A stretch of DNA of 64,000 nucleotides, from the NCBI RefSeq assembly GCF_004122115.1, contig NZ_SBKP01000001.1, forward strand, positions 1 to 64,000, in the 5' to 3' direction. This DNA comes from Sphingobium fluviale (GTDB lineage Bacteria; Pseudomonadota; Alphaproteobacteria; Sphingomonadales; Sphingomonadaceae). A model generated the notes under the pieces. It was given only the letters and a program-made list of their open reading frames with translations. It ran no database searches and was not told the origin of the DNA. Of the stretch, positions 48,050 to 55,862 are shown one piece after another. Position 1 is the stretch's first letter; the number at the start of each line of letters is the position of its first letter. The position numbers and the translations under genes are program-made.

Positions 48050-48814
48050 CTAAAGCCCGCTGTACCAGTTGTAGCCGTAGGTTTCCCAATAGCCGCCGGT
48101 ATAGTCGTTGCCGACTTCGATTTCGCCGACATGCTTGGCATTCTTGAAGCCAAGCTTGGTCGGCACACGCAGCTTCAAGGGAAAGCCGTGACGGCGCTCC
48201 AGTATCCGGCCGTCCATCCATAGGCAGAGCTGGGTCTGCGGATGGAGCGCGGTCGCCATGTCGATGGAGGTCACATATTCGTCGTCGCAACGGAATGTGA
48301 CGTATTTTGCGCGGGTGTCCGCGCCGACCACCTTCAGGAAATGCGACAGCCTCACGCCGCCCCACTTGCCGATCGCGCTCCAGCCCTCGATGCAGATGTG
48401 GCGTGTGATCTGGGTGAACTGCGGCAGCGCGTAGAGCTGCGGCAGCGTCCAGTCGGCGGTGCGTTCGACCTGGCCGGTGACATTGAGTACCCATCCGGCG
48501 GCTTCGATCACCGGGGCGAGATCGGGCGAGTTGGGTGTGTAGAAACTGTTGAACGGGAACGGCCGGGTGATGGCGCTTTCCGGATATTCGCGCGCGAGAG
48601 CGGAGGGGTTGAAAAGCCAGGCCTGCGCGCGATCGTTGAAATCGTTCATGCCCGACAGCATCTGCTCGGCGCTGAGCCCGTCGATGACCTTGCATCCGCC
48701 AAGCAGGCCAAGCGTGCCCAGGCCCAGGGCATTGCGCAGGAATAGGCGGCGGGTGGGAAGATCGAGCCGTTTGGCCGCCTCCCGCAGAATATAGGGAGTA
48801 TCGGGATCAGACAT
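48050..48814 (-). CDS. Molybdopterin-dependent oxidoreductase (YedY/sulfite oxidase fold)
   Basis: A 254-residue enzyme of the Oxidored_molyb family. An N-terminal twin-arginine-like signal (Arg22-Arg23 in TRRLFLRNALGLGTLGLLGG) ends at Cys41, a possible Tat lipoprotein. The Mo-binding Cys141 lies in HICIEGWSAIGKWGGV. It pairs with the cytochrome b encoded four bases upstream, like MsrP-MsrQ. A periplasmic sulfoxide reductase or other Mo enzyme repairing oxidative damage fits the regulon, but the substrate is not shown. Confidence 0.9.
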   Translation of the reverse strand: MSDPDTPYILREAAKRLDLPTRRLFLRNALGLGTLGLLGGCKVIDGLSAEQMLSGMNDFNDRAQAWLFNPSALAREYPESAITRPFPFNSFYTPNSPDLAPVIEAAGWVLNVTGQVERTADWTLPQLYALPQFTQITRHICIEGWSAIGKWGGVRLSHFLKVVGADTRAKYVTFRCDDEYVTSIDMATALHPQTQLCLWMDGRILERRHGFPLKLRVPTKLGFKNAKHVGEIEVGNDYTGGYWETYGYNWYSGL

Positions 48815-48817
48815 GCT

Positions 48818-49399
48818 TCATCTCCCTCGGATCATCGCGAGCAGGCTGCGCGGCACAAGCAGGGCCATCGGCACGTGGACGGCCGCGAACAGGACGATGC
48901 CGGCCATCGCGGCGAAATGGATGATGCGAGCATTGTCGAAATCGCCCATGAGGGCGGTCAGCCAACCCAGCTGAACAGGCTTCCAGATGGCTAGGCCGCT
49001 CAGCACGATCAGAATGCCGAGCACGATCACCCCGGCGTAGAGTAGGCGCTGGACGCCATTGTAGACCGATAGATCTTCATGCCCGAGCCGCCCTCGCAAA
49101 GCGGAGAGCGCGTCACGGATCGCATCGCGGGGCGATATGGGAGTCAGTTTGCGGCGGAAGCGGCCACTAACAAGTCCATAGGTTACGTAGATGAGGCCGT
49201 TAGCCGCGAGCACCCACATTGCCGCGAAATGCCATTGCAACGCCCCGATCAGGCCTCCGCCGAGGGTTATCGCCGAGGGAAACGGGAAAGACGCGATGGG
49301 ATGCGCGTTGTGGATCTCCCACCCGCTCATCACCATCACGGTCATTGCTGCGGCATTCGTCCAATGGGTCAATCGGACAATCAGCGGATGCAGGGTCAT
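48818..49399 (-). CDS. Cytochrome b561-family membrane subunit
   Basis: A 193-residue integral membrane protein with four or so helices and candidate haem histidines (LIVRLTHWTNAAAMTV; GALQWHFAAMWVLAANGLIYVTYGL; ARIIHFAAMAGIVLFAAVHVPMAL). Electron donor to the adjacent molybdoenzyme by gene coupling. GGAGG precedes the ATG. Confidence 0.92.
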   Translation of the reverse strand: MTLHPLIVRLTHWTNAAAMTVMVMSGWEIHNAHPIASFPFPSAITLGGGLIGALQWHFAAMWVLAANGLIYVTYGLVSGRFRRKLTPISPRDAIRDALSALRGRLGHEDLSVYNGVQRLLYAGVIVLGILIVLSGLAIWKPVQLGWLTALMGDFDNARIIHFAAMAGIVLFAAVHVPMALLVPRSLLAMIRGR

Positions 49400-49466
49400 G
49401 TTGGCCTCCAGCTACCGGCAGGACGCCCCGGAGGGGGGCAAACGAGGCGTCCTGCCTTCCGCGCTG

Positions 49467-50048
49467 TCAGGGCATCAGCACGGTATCGACGACATGGATG
49501 ACGCCGTTGCTCTGGTTGACGTCGGCAATGCTGATCATCGAATGACCACCATGAGCATCGGTCACCACCAGGCGGCGGCCCATCTGTGTGACGGTGAGAT
49601 TCTCGCCCTGCGCGGTGCGGAGCACGGCGCGGCCCTTGCCGGCCTGGACGCGCTGGCGAAGCTGCATGGCGGAGAACTTGCCGGGAACGACATGGTAGGT
49701 CAGGACACTGGTGAGCTGGCCCTTGTTCTCCGGACGCAGCAGGGTGTCCACCGTGCCGGCGGGCAGCTTCGCGAAAGCGGCGTTGACCGGGGCGAATACC
49801 GTGAAGGGTCCGGGGCTCGACAGGGTGCCGACCAGGCCGGCCGCCTTCACCGCCGCGACCAGCGTGGTATGATCCTTCGAATTCACGGCATTCTCGACGA
49901 TGTTCTTGGTCGAATACATCGGCGCACCGCCGACCATCGGATTGCCCGCCGCCATTCCCGCGGCAATGGCGGGAACAAAGGCGGCCGTCGCGCCCATGGC
50001 AGCGACAGAAACGGCAAGGGCAGTGAGCACATGATTGAACTTTTTCAT
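49467..50048 (-). CDS. Secreted fasciclin-domain protein
   Basis: A 193-residue protein with a signal peptide (cleavage near AIAAG) and one fasciclin/FAS1 domain: NIVENAVNSKDHTTLVAAVKAAGLVGTLSSPGPFTVFAPVNAAFAKLPAGTVDTLLRPENKGQLTSVLTYHVVPGKF ... GVIHVVDTVLMP. FAS1 proteins are surface or periplasmic and often oxidative-stress induced in alphaproteobacteria. First gene after the ECF-type promoter at 50136-50163; the cytochrome b/molybdoenzyme pair follows. Confidence 0.94.
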   Translation of the reverse strand: MKKFNHVLTALAVSVAAMGATAAFVPAIAAGMAAGNPMVGGAPMYSTKNIVENAVNSKDHTTLVAAVKAAGLVGTLSSPGPFTVFAPVNAAFAKLPAGTVDTLLRPENKGQLTSVLTYHVVPGKFSAMQLRQRVQAGKGRAVLRTAQGENLTVTQMGRRLVVTDAHGGHSMISIADVNQSNGVIHVVDTVLMP

Positions 50049-50134
50049 CGTGAAATCTCCAGAAAATTGTCTTTCGAACAGCGTTCCGATCGTGGAATTC
50101 ATTTCCAAAGCATTTCGCTTGTCCGACGCTTCAA

Positions 50135-50701
50135 TTACGAAGCGGGGCCGTCTGGCGGATGCATCGACGACGGAATATTTTGTGATGCGGCGCGCAGGAC
50201 GAGAAGAATGCAACCGCTGATCGAGTGCAATTCATCAGCAGCGGAATCCTCGGCGGGGCTGAAGAGGTAGTCTCCGGTGGAGAAGCAACGCCCGCTCAGA
50301 CAGAGATCGCCTGCGACGATCAGGAGATGCTCATCCATTCCGAGCGGGCGAGAGGAGACAGCTACTCCGGGGTCGCATCGCAGCAGCCAGGCATCTTCGG
50401 CCATCTGCTTTGCCTCGGTGCCTGGCGCGATGGCCTGCCACTGGCCATCAGGGAAGGTTTCGATCCGCCTGCCTGCTAGCGCCGCCCGTTCCTCGGCCAG
50501 CGCCGAGACGATGTTGCGCCACAAGTCAGTCGGCGGAACGGCCCGATCGCCGAGTTGCAGATGCGCCACCATGTGGCGCTCGAAGCTCGCGATCGCATGT
50601 TCGAGTGAGCGATCGTAGAGGCGCGCGCGTGTAATAGCGTCCCTTTCGATGGGAGAAAGGGCGCCGAGGACATAGGGTAGGGCCAAATTTTCGTGAGCCA
50701 T
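50135..50701 (-). CDS. ChrR-like cupin anti-sigma paralogue with degraded metal site
   Basis: A 188-residue protein, same architecture as the two sigma-linked copies: VLGALSPIERDAITRARLYDRSLEHAIASFERHM, then cupin DPGVAVSSRPLGMDEHLLIVAGDLCLSGRCFSTGDYLFSPAEDSAADELHS. The cupin His-x-His is missing (SSRPLG) and the second motif is altered. Metal sensing is therefore unlikely. No sigma gene is adjacent. It has its own ECF-type promoter 30 bp upstream; the fasciclin promoter lies within its 3' end. Confidence 0.82.
   Translation of the reverse strand: MAHENLALPYVLGALSPIERDAITRARLYDRSLEHAIASFERHMVAHLQLGDRAVPPTDLWRNIVSALAEERAALAGRRIETFPDGQWQAIAPGTEAKQMAEDAWLLRCDPGVAVSSRPLGMDEHLLIVAGDLCLSGRCFSTGDYLFSPAEDSAADELHSISGCILLVLRAASQNIPSSMHPPDGPAS
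50136..50163 (-). promoter_or_regulatory. ECF-type promoter of the fasciclin operon
   Basis: On the minus strand TGCATCC, 17 bp, CGTAATT, 88 bp before the fasciclin ATG. It lies inside the last codons of the upstream cupin anti-sigma gene. Confidence 0.75.
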
Positions 50702-50730
50702 CGCGGTAATTCCACCTGTTCGGATGGAAT

Positions 50731-50758
50731 TACCGGGCGAGGCAGGAAATCGGATGCA
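50731..50758 (-). promoter_or_regulatory. ECF-type promoter of the orphan cupin anti-sigma gene
   Basis: On the minus strand TGCATCC, 17 bp, GGTAATT, 30 bp before the ATG. A GGAATTACC-like inverted repeat (50706-50714 with 50726-50734) overlaps the -10 region. Confidence 0.75.
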
Positions 50759-50780
50759 GCCGATACCAGCGGATACCCCT

Positions 50781-51410
50781 CTATTGCAGGTTGGGCGGCA
50801 TGCCCGGTTCGGCCTTGGCCATGGCCCGCCGAAAGGCGGGACGTTCGCCTATGCGCCGAAGCCAGGCGCAAATGTTGGGATGCTCGGCAACCGTTTCCCC
50901 CGTCAGGCTGCGCATCGTGATCAGCGGAAAGCCCATCATGATGTCCGCCGTCGTCAGATCGCCGCCGCCGAAATAGTTCGCCTCGCCAAGACGCTGTTCG
51001 GCCATGTCCCACATACGGCGGCGCCTGTCTGTCACGAAGGGAGGCACTGCGACACCGCCGCGCGTGGCGCCCCAATGTTGCATGGTCGTCGGCATGAAGC
51101 CGCCGTTCGCAAAATGGAACCAGAACAGATGCCCGGGAAAATCGGGGCTGTCGGCAACGGGAACCAGCCGCCCGCCGCCATGGCGGGTCACGATATAGTC
51201 GATGATCGCGCCGCTCTCCGCCAGGACGACCGCGCCATCGGTAACGATCGGGGCCGTTCCCGCCGGATGGAGGACCTTGTAGTCGTCGGGAGCGAGGAAG
51301 TTGTCCTTCCTGCGCTCGTAGAGCTTCAACTCGTAGTCGAGGCCGAGTTCCTCGCAGAGCCAGACGATCCGCTCGGACTGCGAGATACGCAGATGATGTA
51401 CGGTGAGCAC
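50781..51410 (-). CDS. Glutathione S-transferase
   Basis: A 209-residue cytosolic GST. The N-terminal thioredoxin-like domain (LTVHHLRISQSERIVWLCEELGLDYELKLYERRKDNFLAPDDYKVLHPAGTAPIVTDGAVVLAESGAIIDYI, with the ESGAI glutathione motif) is followed by the helical C-domain. Starts GTG after GGGAGG. Driven by its own ECF-type promoter. GSTs are common in oxidative and singlet-oxygen responses. Confidence 0.94.
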   Translation of the reverse strand: MLTVHHLRISQSERIVWLCEELGLDYELKLYERRKDNFLAPDDYKVLHPAGTAPIVTDGAVVLAESGAIIDYIVTRHGGGRLVPVADSPDFPGHLFWFHFANGGFMPTTMQHWGATRGGVAVPPFVTDRRRRMWDMAEQRLGEANYFGGGDLTTADIMMGFPLITMRSLTGETVAEHPNICAWLRRIGERPAFRRAMAKAEPGMPPNLQ

Positions 51411-51465
51411 AGGCTATCCTCCCGATGTGCAAGGGCGGCAGGCCGTTCCACTACCCATGACAGGC

Positions 51466-51493
51466 TACGCAGGAGCAGCGCCTTTCGGATGCA
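51466..51493 (-). promoter_or_regulatory. ECF-type promoter of the GST gene
   Basis: On the minus strand TGCATCC, 17 bp, CGTA, 56 bp before the GTG start. Confidence 0.75.
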
Positions 51494-51528
51494 CGCCGCC
51501 GTCAAATTTTTGCCGCAGGTCTCGCCAG

Positions 51529-52065
51529 TCAGGCCGCCGCGTACTGGATCAACAGGATGCAGCCGTCCTCCGTCCGGGCTTCGCCGTGATCGTTGCCGGC
51601 AGGAGAGCTATGCCAGTCTCCGGTGCGGAACGTTCGCCCGCCAACGACGAAGTCGCCGGATATGACCACGATGTGCTCGGTCTGCGCATGGGGGTGCGCT
51701 GGCAGGACCGCACCGGGCTGGCAGCGCAGCATCACGGTTCCCGGATTCCACAACCTCTTGATCTCGATACCCGCGAGGAACGGCTGCCATTCGCCCTCTT
51801 CGCATGCGATAGCGGTCTTGCCGGCAAGCGCCCTGCTTTCCTTCGCGATCGCGCCGACGATACGATCGAAGAGGCCTGCAGGCGGAGCCAGCGTTCCAGT
51901 CAGCCCGGTCATCGGGGCCAGACTCTCCTCCGCTGCGCGGATCTCGTCGTCGAGCACGGGGTCGGACAGGCGGTCCCTCGCCACGGTCTCGCGCTCCAGC
52001 GGAGAAAGCGCGCCCATCACGAACGCGTGGACCAGTTCTTGCCGGGCCAGCTCGTCGCGGGTCAT
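51529..52065 (-). CDS. ChrR-like cupin anti-sigma factor (second copy)
   Basis: A 178-residue protein with a zinc-free anti-sigma-like N-domain (AFVMGALSPLERETVARDRLSDPVLDDEIRAAEESLAP... APPAGLFDRIVGAI) and a cupin with a full ligand set: His124, His126, Glu130 in LPAHPHAQTEHIVV and His160 in SSPAGNDHGEA. The start overlaps the sigma stop by ATGA, so expression with its sigma partner should be stoichiometric. Of the three paralogues this one has the best-kept cupin. Confidence 0.87.
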   Translation of the reverse strand: MTRDELARQELVHAFVMGALSPLERETVARDRLSDPVLDDEIRAAEESLAPMTGLTGTLAPPAGLFDRIVGAIAKESRALAGKTAIACEEGEWQPFLAGIEIKRLWNPGTVMLRCQPGAVLPAHPHAQTEHIVVISGDFVVGGRTFRTGDWHSSPAGNDHGEARTEDGCILLIQYAAA

Positions 52066-52607
52066 GATTCCATGCACTCCTTCAGACTTTGCGTTCCGCG
52101 GCGCACCCAGCTCTTGACCGTGCCCAGCGGTGCGACAAGTTGCTCGGCCAATTCCGCATGGCTGAGGCCATAAGTGTACATGGTGACGATGGCTCTGGCC
52201 TGATCGGCGGGAAGTCGGCCAAGACATTGCCCCAATCTTGCATCAGGCGGCTCGACCGGCTGCACGGCGAGATCGATCACGTCTATGGCTTCGATTTCCT
52301 CGGCCGGGCAGCGGCGGCGGATGTGATCGAGCGCCGCATTGCGTGCGATGATGCTCATCCAGGCGAGCGGGCTGCCCCGCGCGGCATCGTAGCTGCCGGC
52401 CTTGCGCCAGATGCGCAGGAATGCCTCCTGGACGGCATCCTCCGCCGCTTCCCGATCGCGGAGAATCTTCATCGCGATGGCCAGCAGACGCCCGGCGGCA
52501 AGGTCGTAGAGCGCACGGAAAGCGGCCATGTCGCCCGTGGCGACGGCACTCAGAAGCTGCTCTATATCCTGCATGCCTGAAACCATGGCCATAGCGTTTT
52601 CTGGCAT
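52062..52607 (-). CDS. ECF sigma factor (second copy)
   Basis: A 181-residue ECF sigma. Region 2 is FRALYDLAAGRLLAIAMKILRDREAAEDAVQEAFLRIWRKAGSYDAARGSPLAWMSIIARNAALDHIRRR and region 4 is LGRLPADQARAIVTMYTYGLSHAELAEQLVAPLGTVKSWVRRGTQSLKECMES, very like the first copy. The ATG at 52607 has GGGGGAGGG at a good distance; a TTG three codons earlier is possible. Co-directional with and 28 bp after the acyl-CoA synthetase, so it is probably read from the promoter at 54309-54336. Confidence 0.95.
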   Translation of the reverse strand: MPENAMAMVSGMQDIEQLLSAVATGDMAAFRALYDLAAGRLLAIAMKILRDREAAEDAVQEAFLRIWRKAGSYDAARGSPLAWMSIIARNAALDHIRRRCPAEEIEAIDVIDLAVQPVEPPDARLGQCLGRLPADQARAIVTMYTYGLSHAELAEQLVAPLGTVKSWVRRGTQSLKECMES

Positions 52608-52635
52608 CCGGGCCAATGCCCTCCCCCGTCATCGT

Positions 52636-54270
52636 TCAAGCGGTAGCCGCCTCGACCGGCAATGGTTGGGCGAAGAGCCGGCGCAGCACAAGCTTGTCGA
52701 TCTTGCCTGTGGGGCCAAGCGGTATGGCAGCGAAGACGATCCGCTCTGGCAGCCAGTATCTGGGCACCAACGGCCGTAGATACTCGCGGATGACCTGGTC
52801 CGAAGGCGTTTCGCCTTCATCGCACTCGACGATCAGCAAGGGGCGTTCGCCCCAGCGCGCGTCGGGAACGGCGATGACGGCCGCGCGCCGGACTCCTACA
52901 CAACCCATGGCATGGTTCTCGAGCTCGACCGACGAGATCCATTCCCCGCCCGATTTGACCACATCCTTGGCGCGATCGACCAGCTTGATGAAGCCGTGGC
53001 CGTCAATCACCGCGATGTCGCCGGTATCGAACCAGCCATCAAGAGCGACGGCATCCTCCTGCGCGCCATAATAGCGGCGGACGACAGCCGGCCCGCGCAC
53101 CTGCAACGAGCCGGGGCTTGCATCGTCATGCGGACAGTCTTTGCCATCGGCTCCCACAATCCGACCCTCGACTGGAAAGAGGGTCCGGCCTTGTCGCGCC
53201 TTGCGGGCGACGATCTGCTCTCCATTCAGAGTCGCCTCGTCGGGCATCACACTTGAAATCGCGCCGAGAGGCGAAAGCTCGGTCATTCCCCAGCCGTGCA
53301 TGACCTCGATGCCGAGATCGTCCCGGAAGGCGCGAACCATTTCGGGCGGCACCGCCGCGCCCCCCACCAGCACGCGGGCAAGGCGGCCAAGCGACGCGCC
53401 GGATTCGTGCACGTGGCGCAGCAGATCCTGCCAGACCGTCGGGACCGCGGCGGCGAAAGTCACGTCCTCGATCTCGATCAACCGTTGCAGCGATGCGCCA
53501 TCGAGCCTGGGCCCGGGCAGCACCAGTCCGGCCCCCGCCATCGGCGCGATGAAGCTCCAGCCCCAGGCATTGGCGTGGAACATCGGCACGATCGGCAGGA
53601 CGACATCGGTGGCGGCGATAGCAAAGCCATTGGGCTGGTTCGAGCAAAGCGCATGGAGGAAGTTGGAGCGGTGGCTGTAAAGCACCCCTTTGGGATCGCC
53701 CGTCGTGCCCGAGGTATAGCACAGTCCCGCGGCCGTCTCTTCGTCGAAGCCGCCCCACGCGGCGGTAGCGGGGCCTCCGGCGCCAAGAAAATCTTCCAGC
53801 GACGAGGCCGCTATCGACCCGATCGGCAATGCCGCGCCCCCGCCATTGGCGATGACGATATGTTCCACGGTCGGCAGGCGGTCGGCAACCTGCCGGAGTG
53901 TGTCCGCGAACTGCGCATCGATCACCAGCAGCCTGTCACCCGCATGATTGATCAGCCAAGCGAGCCGGGCCGCGTCGAAGCGCGGATTGAGCGTGTGGAC
54001 CACGGCGCCGATCCCCATCGCGCCATACCATGCCGTCATATGCGGCAGATCGTTCCACAGCAGGGTGCCCACCCTGTCCCCAAGGCCGATCCCATGGCCC
54101 GCAAGCGCCGCGCTGAACGCCCTCGCCTGCTTCTGCAATGAGGCATAGTCGCTTGCTGTGATCGAGCCATCCGGCCGCTGTGTAGCGATCCGGCGCGAGC
54201 CGCTCGCAGATGCGGCATGGACCAGTATCCGGTCCAGCGTCATCGGCCAGTTCTGCATCAACCCGCGCAT
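52636..54270 (-). CDS. Acyl-CoA synthetase (AMP-forming)
   Basis: A 544-residue adenylating enzyme activating a fatty or related acid to acyl-CoA. The P-loop YTSGTTGDPKG is at 185-195; later come MHGWGMTELSPLG, GWFDTGDIAVIDGHGFIKLVDRAKDVVKSGGEWISSVELE and PLGPTGKIDKLVLR with the C-terminal Lys. No leader. The ATG at 54270 follows GGGGGAAAA; an upstream in-frame start adds unlike sequence. First gene of the unit that ends with sigma and anti-sigma. Confidence 0.94.
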   Translation of the reverse strand: MRGLMQNWPMTLDRILVHAASASGSRRIATQRPDGSITASDYASLQKQARAFSAALAGHGIGLGDRVGTLLWNDLPHMTAWYGAMGIGAVVHTLNPRFDAARLAWLINHAGDRLLVIDAQFADTLRQVADRLPTVEHIVIANGGGAALPIGSIAASSLEDFLGAGGPATAAWGGFDEETAAGLCYTSGTTGDPKGVLYSHRSNFLHALCSNQPNGFAIAATDVVLPIVPMFHANAWGWSFIAPMAGAGLVLPGPRLDGASLQRLIEIEDVTFAAAVPTVWQDLLRHVHESGASLGRLARVLVGGAAVPPEMVRAFRDDLGIEVMHGWGMTELSPLGAISSVMPDEATLNGEQIVARKARQGRTLFPVEGRIVGADGKDCPHDDASPGSLQVRGPAVVRRYYGAQEDAVALDGWFDTGDIAVIDGHGFIKLVDRAKDVVKSGGEWISSVELENHAMGCVGVRRAAVIAVPDARWGERPLLIVECDEGETPSDQVIREYLRPLVPRYWLPERIVFAAIPLGPTGKIDKLVLRRLFAQPLPVEAATA

Positions 54271-54308
54271 TCGCTTTTCCCCCGGAACAGATATGCCATC
54301 CCTGCCGA

Positions 54309-54336
54309 TACGGTCCGGCACGGCCGTTCGGATGCA
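54309..54336 (-). promoter_or_regulatory. ECF-type promoter of acyl-CoA synthetase-sigma-anti-sigma operon
   Basis: On the minus strand TGCATCC, 17 bp, CGTA, 39 bp before the ATG. It would place the second sigma under its own type of promoter. Confidence 0.75.
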
Positions 54337-54373
54337 CGCCGCCGAAGTCCCGTGTGAAAAATTTTCGTGGCCA

Positions 54374-54401
54374 TGCATCCAGTGCGGCTATTGCGAGCGT
54401 A
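54374..54401 (+). promoter_or_regulatory. ECF-type promoter of SRPBCC-hydrolase operon
   Basis: TGCATCC, 17 bp, CGTA. A transcript from here would start near 54408, which favours the GTG start at 54440 over the ATG at 54410. Confidence 0.72.
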
Positions 54402-54410
54402 TCGCTCGCA
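54392..54410. promoter_or_regulatory. Perfect palindrome overlapping the -10 element
   Basis: TGCGAGCG-TAT-CGCTCGCA has 8-bp perfect arms and a 3-bp spacer and covers the CGTA at 54398-54401. It could be an operator for a repressor that overrides the ECF promoter, or a 5' hairpin. Not seen at the other eight promoters. Confidence 0.45.
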
Positions 54411-54439
54411 TGGACTCCGCATATTTCAGGGACGGACAG

Positions 54440-54922
54440 GTGAAGCAGAGACAATTCCAGCTCGTCAGTGAATGGCGGATCGATGCGCCGCTCGATCGGG
54501 TGTGGAATGCGCTCTGCGCGGTAGAGGACTGGCCCCGCTGGTGGCCGTCGGTCAGGCGGGTCGAAGCGCTTGCGCCCGGCGATCAGGACGGCATCGGCGC
54601 GGTGAACCGCTTCACCTGGGCTACGGCGCTGCCCTACGATCTGTCGTTCGACATGACCGTTGCCGCCATGGAACCCATGCGGCGCATCGCAGGCCGCGCG
54701 ACCGGCGAATTGGAAGGCACCGGCATTTGGACGCTGGGCCATTCGAATGGAGGGGCGGAGGGACGGACCGTGGCGCGCTATGATTGGCATGTGGACGCAG
54801 CCAAGCCCTGGATGCGCCGATTTGCGCCGCTGCTCGCCCTCGTCTTCGCCTGGAACCACGACGTGGTAATGCGGCGGGGCGAAGCGGGCTTGCGCCGCTA
54901 TCTGGGCGCGAAGCCGGAATGA
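54440..54922 (+). CDS. SRPBCC-family (START/Bet v1-like) protein
   Basis: A 160-residue lipid- or polyketide-binding-fold protein: FQLVSEWRIDAPLDRVWNALCAVEDWPRWWPSVRRVEAL and a C-terminal helix (AKPWMRRFAPLLALVFAWNHDVVMRRGEAGLRRYL). The start is GTG at 54440, chosen from promoter position; an ATG at 54410 would be almost leaderless. The ATGA overlap couples it to the hydrolase. Confidence 0.85.
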   Translation: MKQRQFQLVSEWRIDAPLDRVWNALCAVEDWPRWWPSVRRVEALAPGDQDGIGAVNRFTWATALPYDLSFDMTVAAMEPMRRIAGRATGELEGTGIWTLGHSNGGAEGRTVARYDWHVDAAKPWMRRFAPLLALVFAWNHDVVMRRGEAGLRRYLGAKPE

Positions 54923-55782
54923 AGCGCAGACGCTTGTTTCTGGGCGCGCTCGGCCTTCTGGCGGGCGCGGCCAGTATCGCGGCATGGAAACCGCTCACTG
55001 CGTTCAACTTGCTGGTCCCGAAGGACGACACCGCCGGCCGCGTCCAGACCGATCTCGCCTATGGGCCGCTTCCACGCCAGCGCCTCGACATCTATCGCCC
55101 GGTGCGGCCCGATAAAAACCTGCCGGTGATCGTATTTCTTTACGGCGGCGCATGGGACAGTGGCCGACGGCAAGACTACGCCTTCGTCGGGCAAGCGCTC
55201 GCGTCGCGCGGCTATCTCGTGGTCATTCCCGACTATCGTCTTGTTCCCGAAGTACGCTTTCCCGATTTCTTGCGTGATTGTGCATTGGCGCTGCAGTGGA
55301 CGCGGGCCAACGCGGCAAAGTTTGGTGGCGACGGTGACCGGGTGGTTTTGGCTGGTCATTCGGCGGGCGCGTACAATGCCGCCATGCTGGCGCTCGACCC
55401 GCGCTGGCTGGGCGGTAACCGAACCGCCGTCCGTGGCCTCGTCACGCTTGCCGGACCGTTCGACATTCTACCGCTTGACGATCCCGCCAGTATCGCGGCG
55501 TTTTCGCACTGGCCCAGGCTTCAGGAGACCCAGCCGGTTCACTTCGCAAACCCGAACGCCCTGCCCGTGCTTTTGCTGCACGGCGCGGATGACAACCGTG
55601 TGCGACCGCGCAACAGCTTGCGACTCAAGGCCGAACTGGACCGCGTCGGCGCGAAGGCGGACCTGCATCTCTACCCGGACATGAGCCACGCCGGGATACT
55701 GCTCGCGTTGGCGCAGCCACTGCGTGGGACTGCGCCTGCTCTCAATGATATCGACCACTTCACACGGCGAGTGACGCGCTAG
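54919..55782 (+). CDS. Exported alpha/beta hydrolase (esterase/lipase-like)
   Basis: A 287-residue hydrolase with an N-terminal signal or anchor (about 5-24). FLYGGAWDSG gives the oxyanion region, Ser148 in GHSAGA is the nucleophile, and Asp in HGADDNRV and His in DMSHAG complete the triad. It resembles BD-FAE/carboxylesterase-type enzymes. Probably periplasmic and acting on lipid or ester substrates. Coupled to the SRPBCC gene. Confidence 0.9.
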   Translation: MKRRRLFLGALGLLAGAASIAAWKPLTAFNLLVPKDDTAGRVQTDLAYGPLPRQRLDIYRPVRPDKNLPVIVFLYGGAWDSGRRQDYAFVGQALASRGYLVVIPDYRLVPEVRFPDFLRDCALALQWTRANAAKFGGDGDRVVLAGHSAGAYNAAMLALDPRWLGGNRTAVRGLVTLAGPFDILPLDDPASIAAFSHWPRLQETQPVHFANPNALPVLLLHGADDNRVRPRNSLRLKAELDRVGAKADLHLYPDMSHAGILLALAQPLRGTAPALNDIDHFTRRVTR

Positions 55783-55784
55783 AC

Positions 55785-55812
55785 TGCATCCAAACTCCGC
55801 TCGCCCACCGTA
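55785..55812 (+). promoter_or_regulatory. ECF-type promoter of the outer-membrane barrel gene
   Basis: TGCATCC, 17 bp, CGTAATT, 51 bp before the ATG and directly after the hydrolase stop. Confidence 0.76.
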
Positions 55813-55862
55813 ATTCGCAGTCAAGGCGGCAATGTTGCCGCGGGTTCAGCGGAGGCTGCGAT

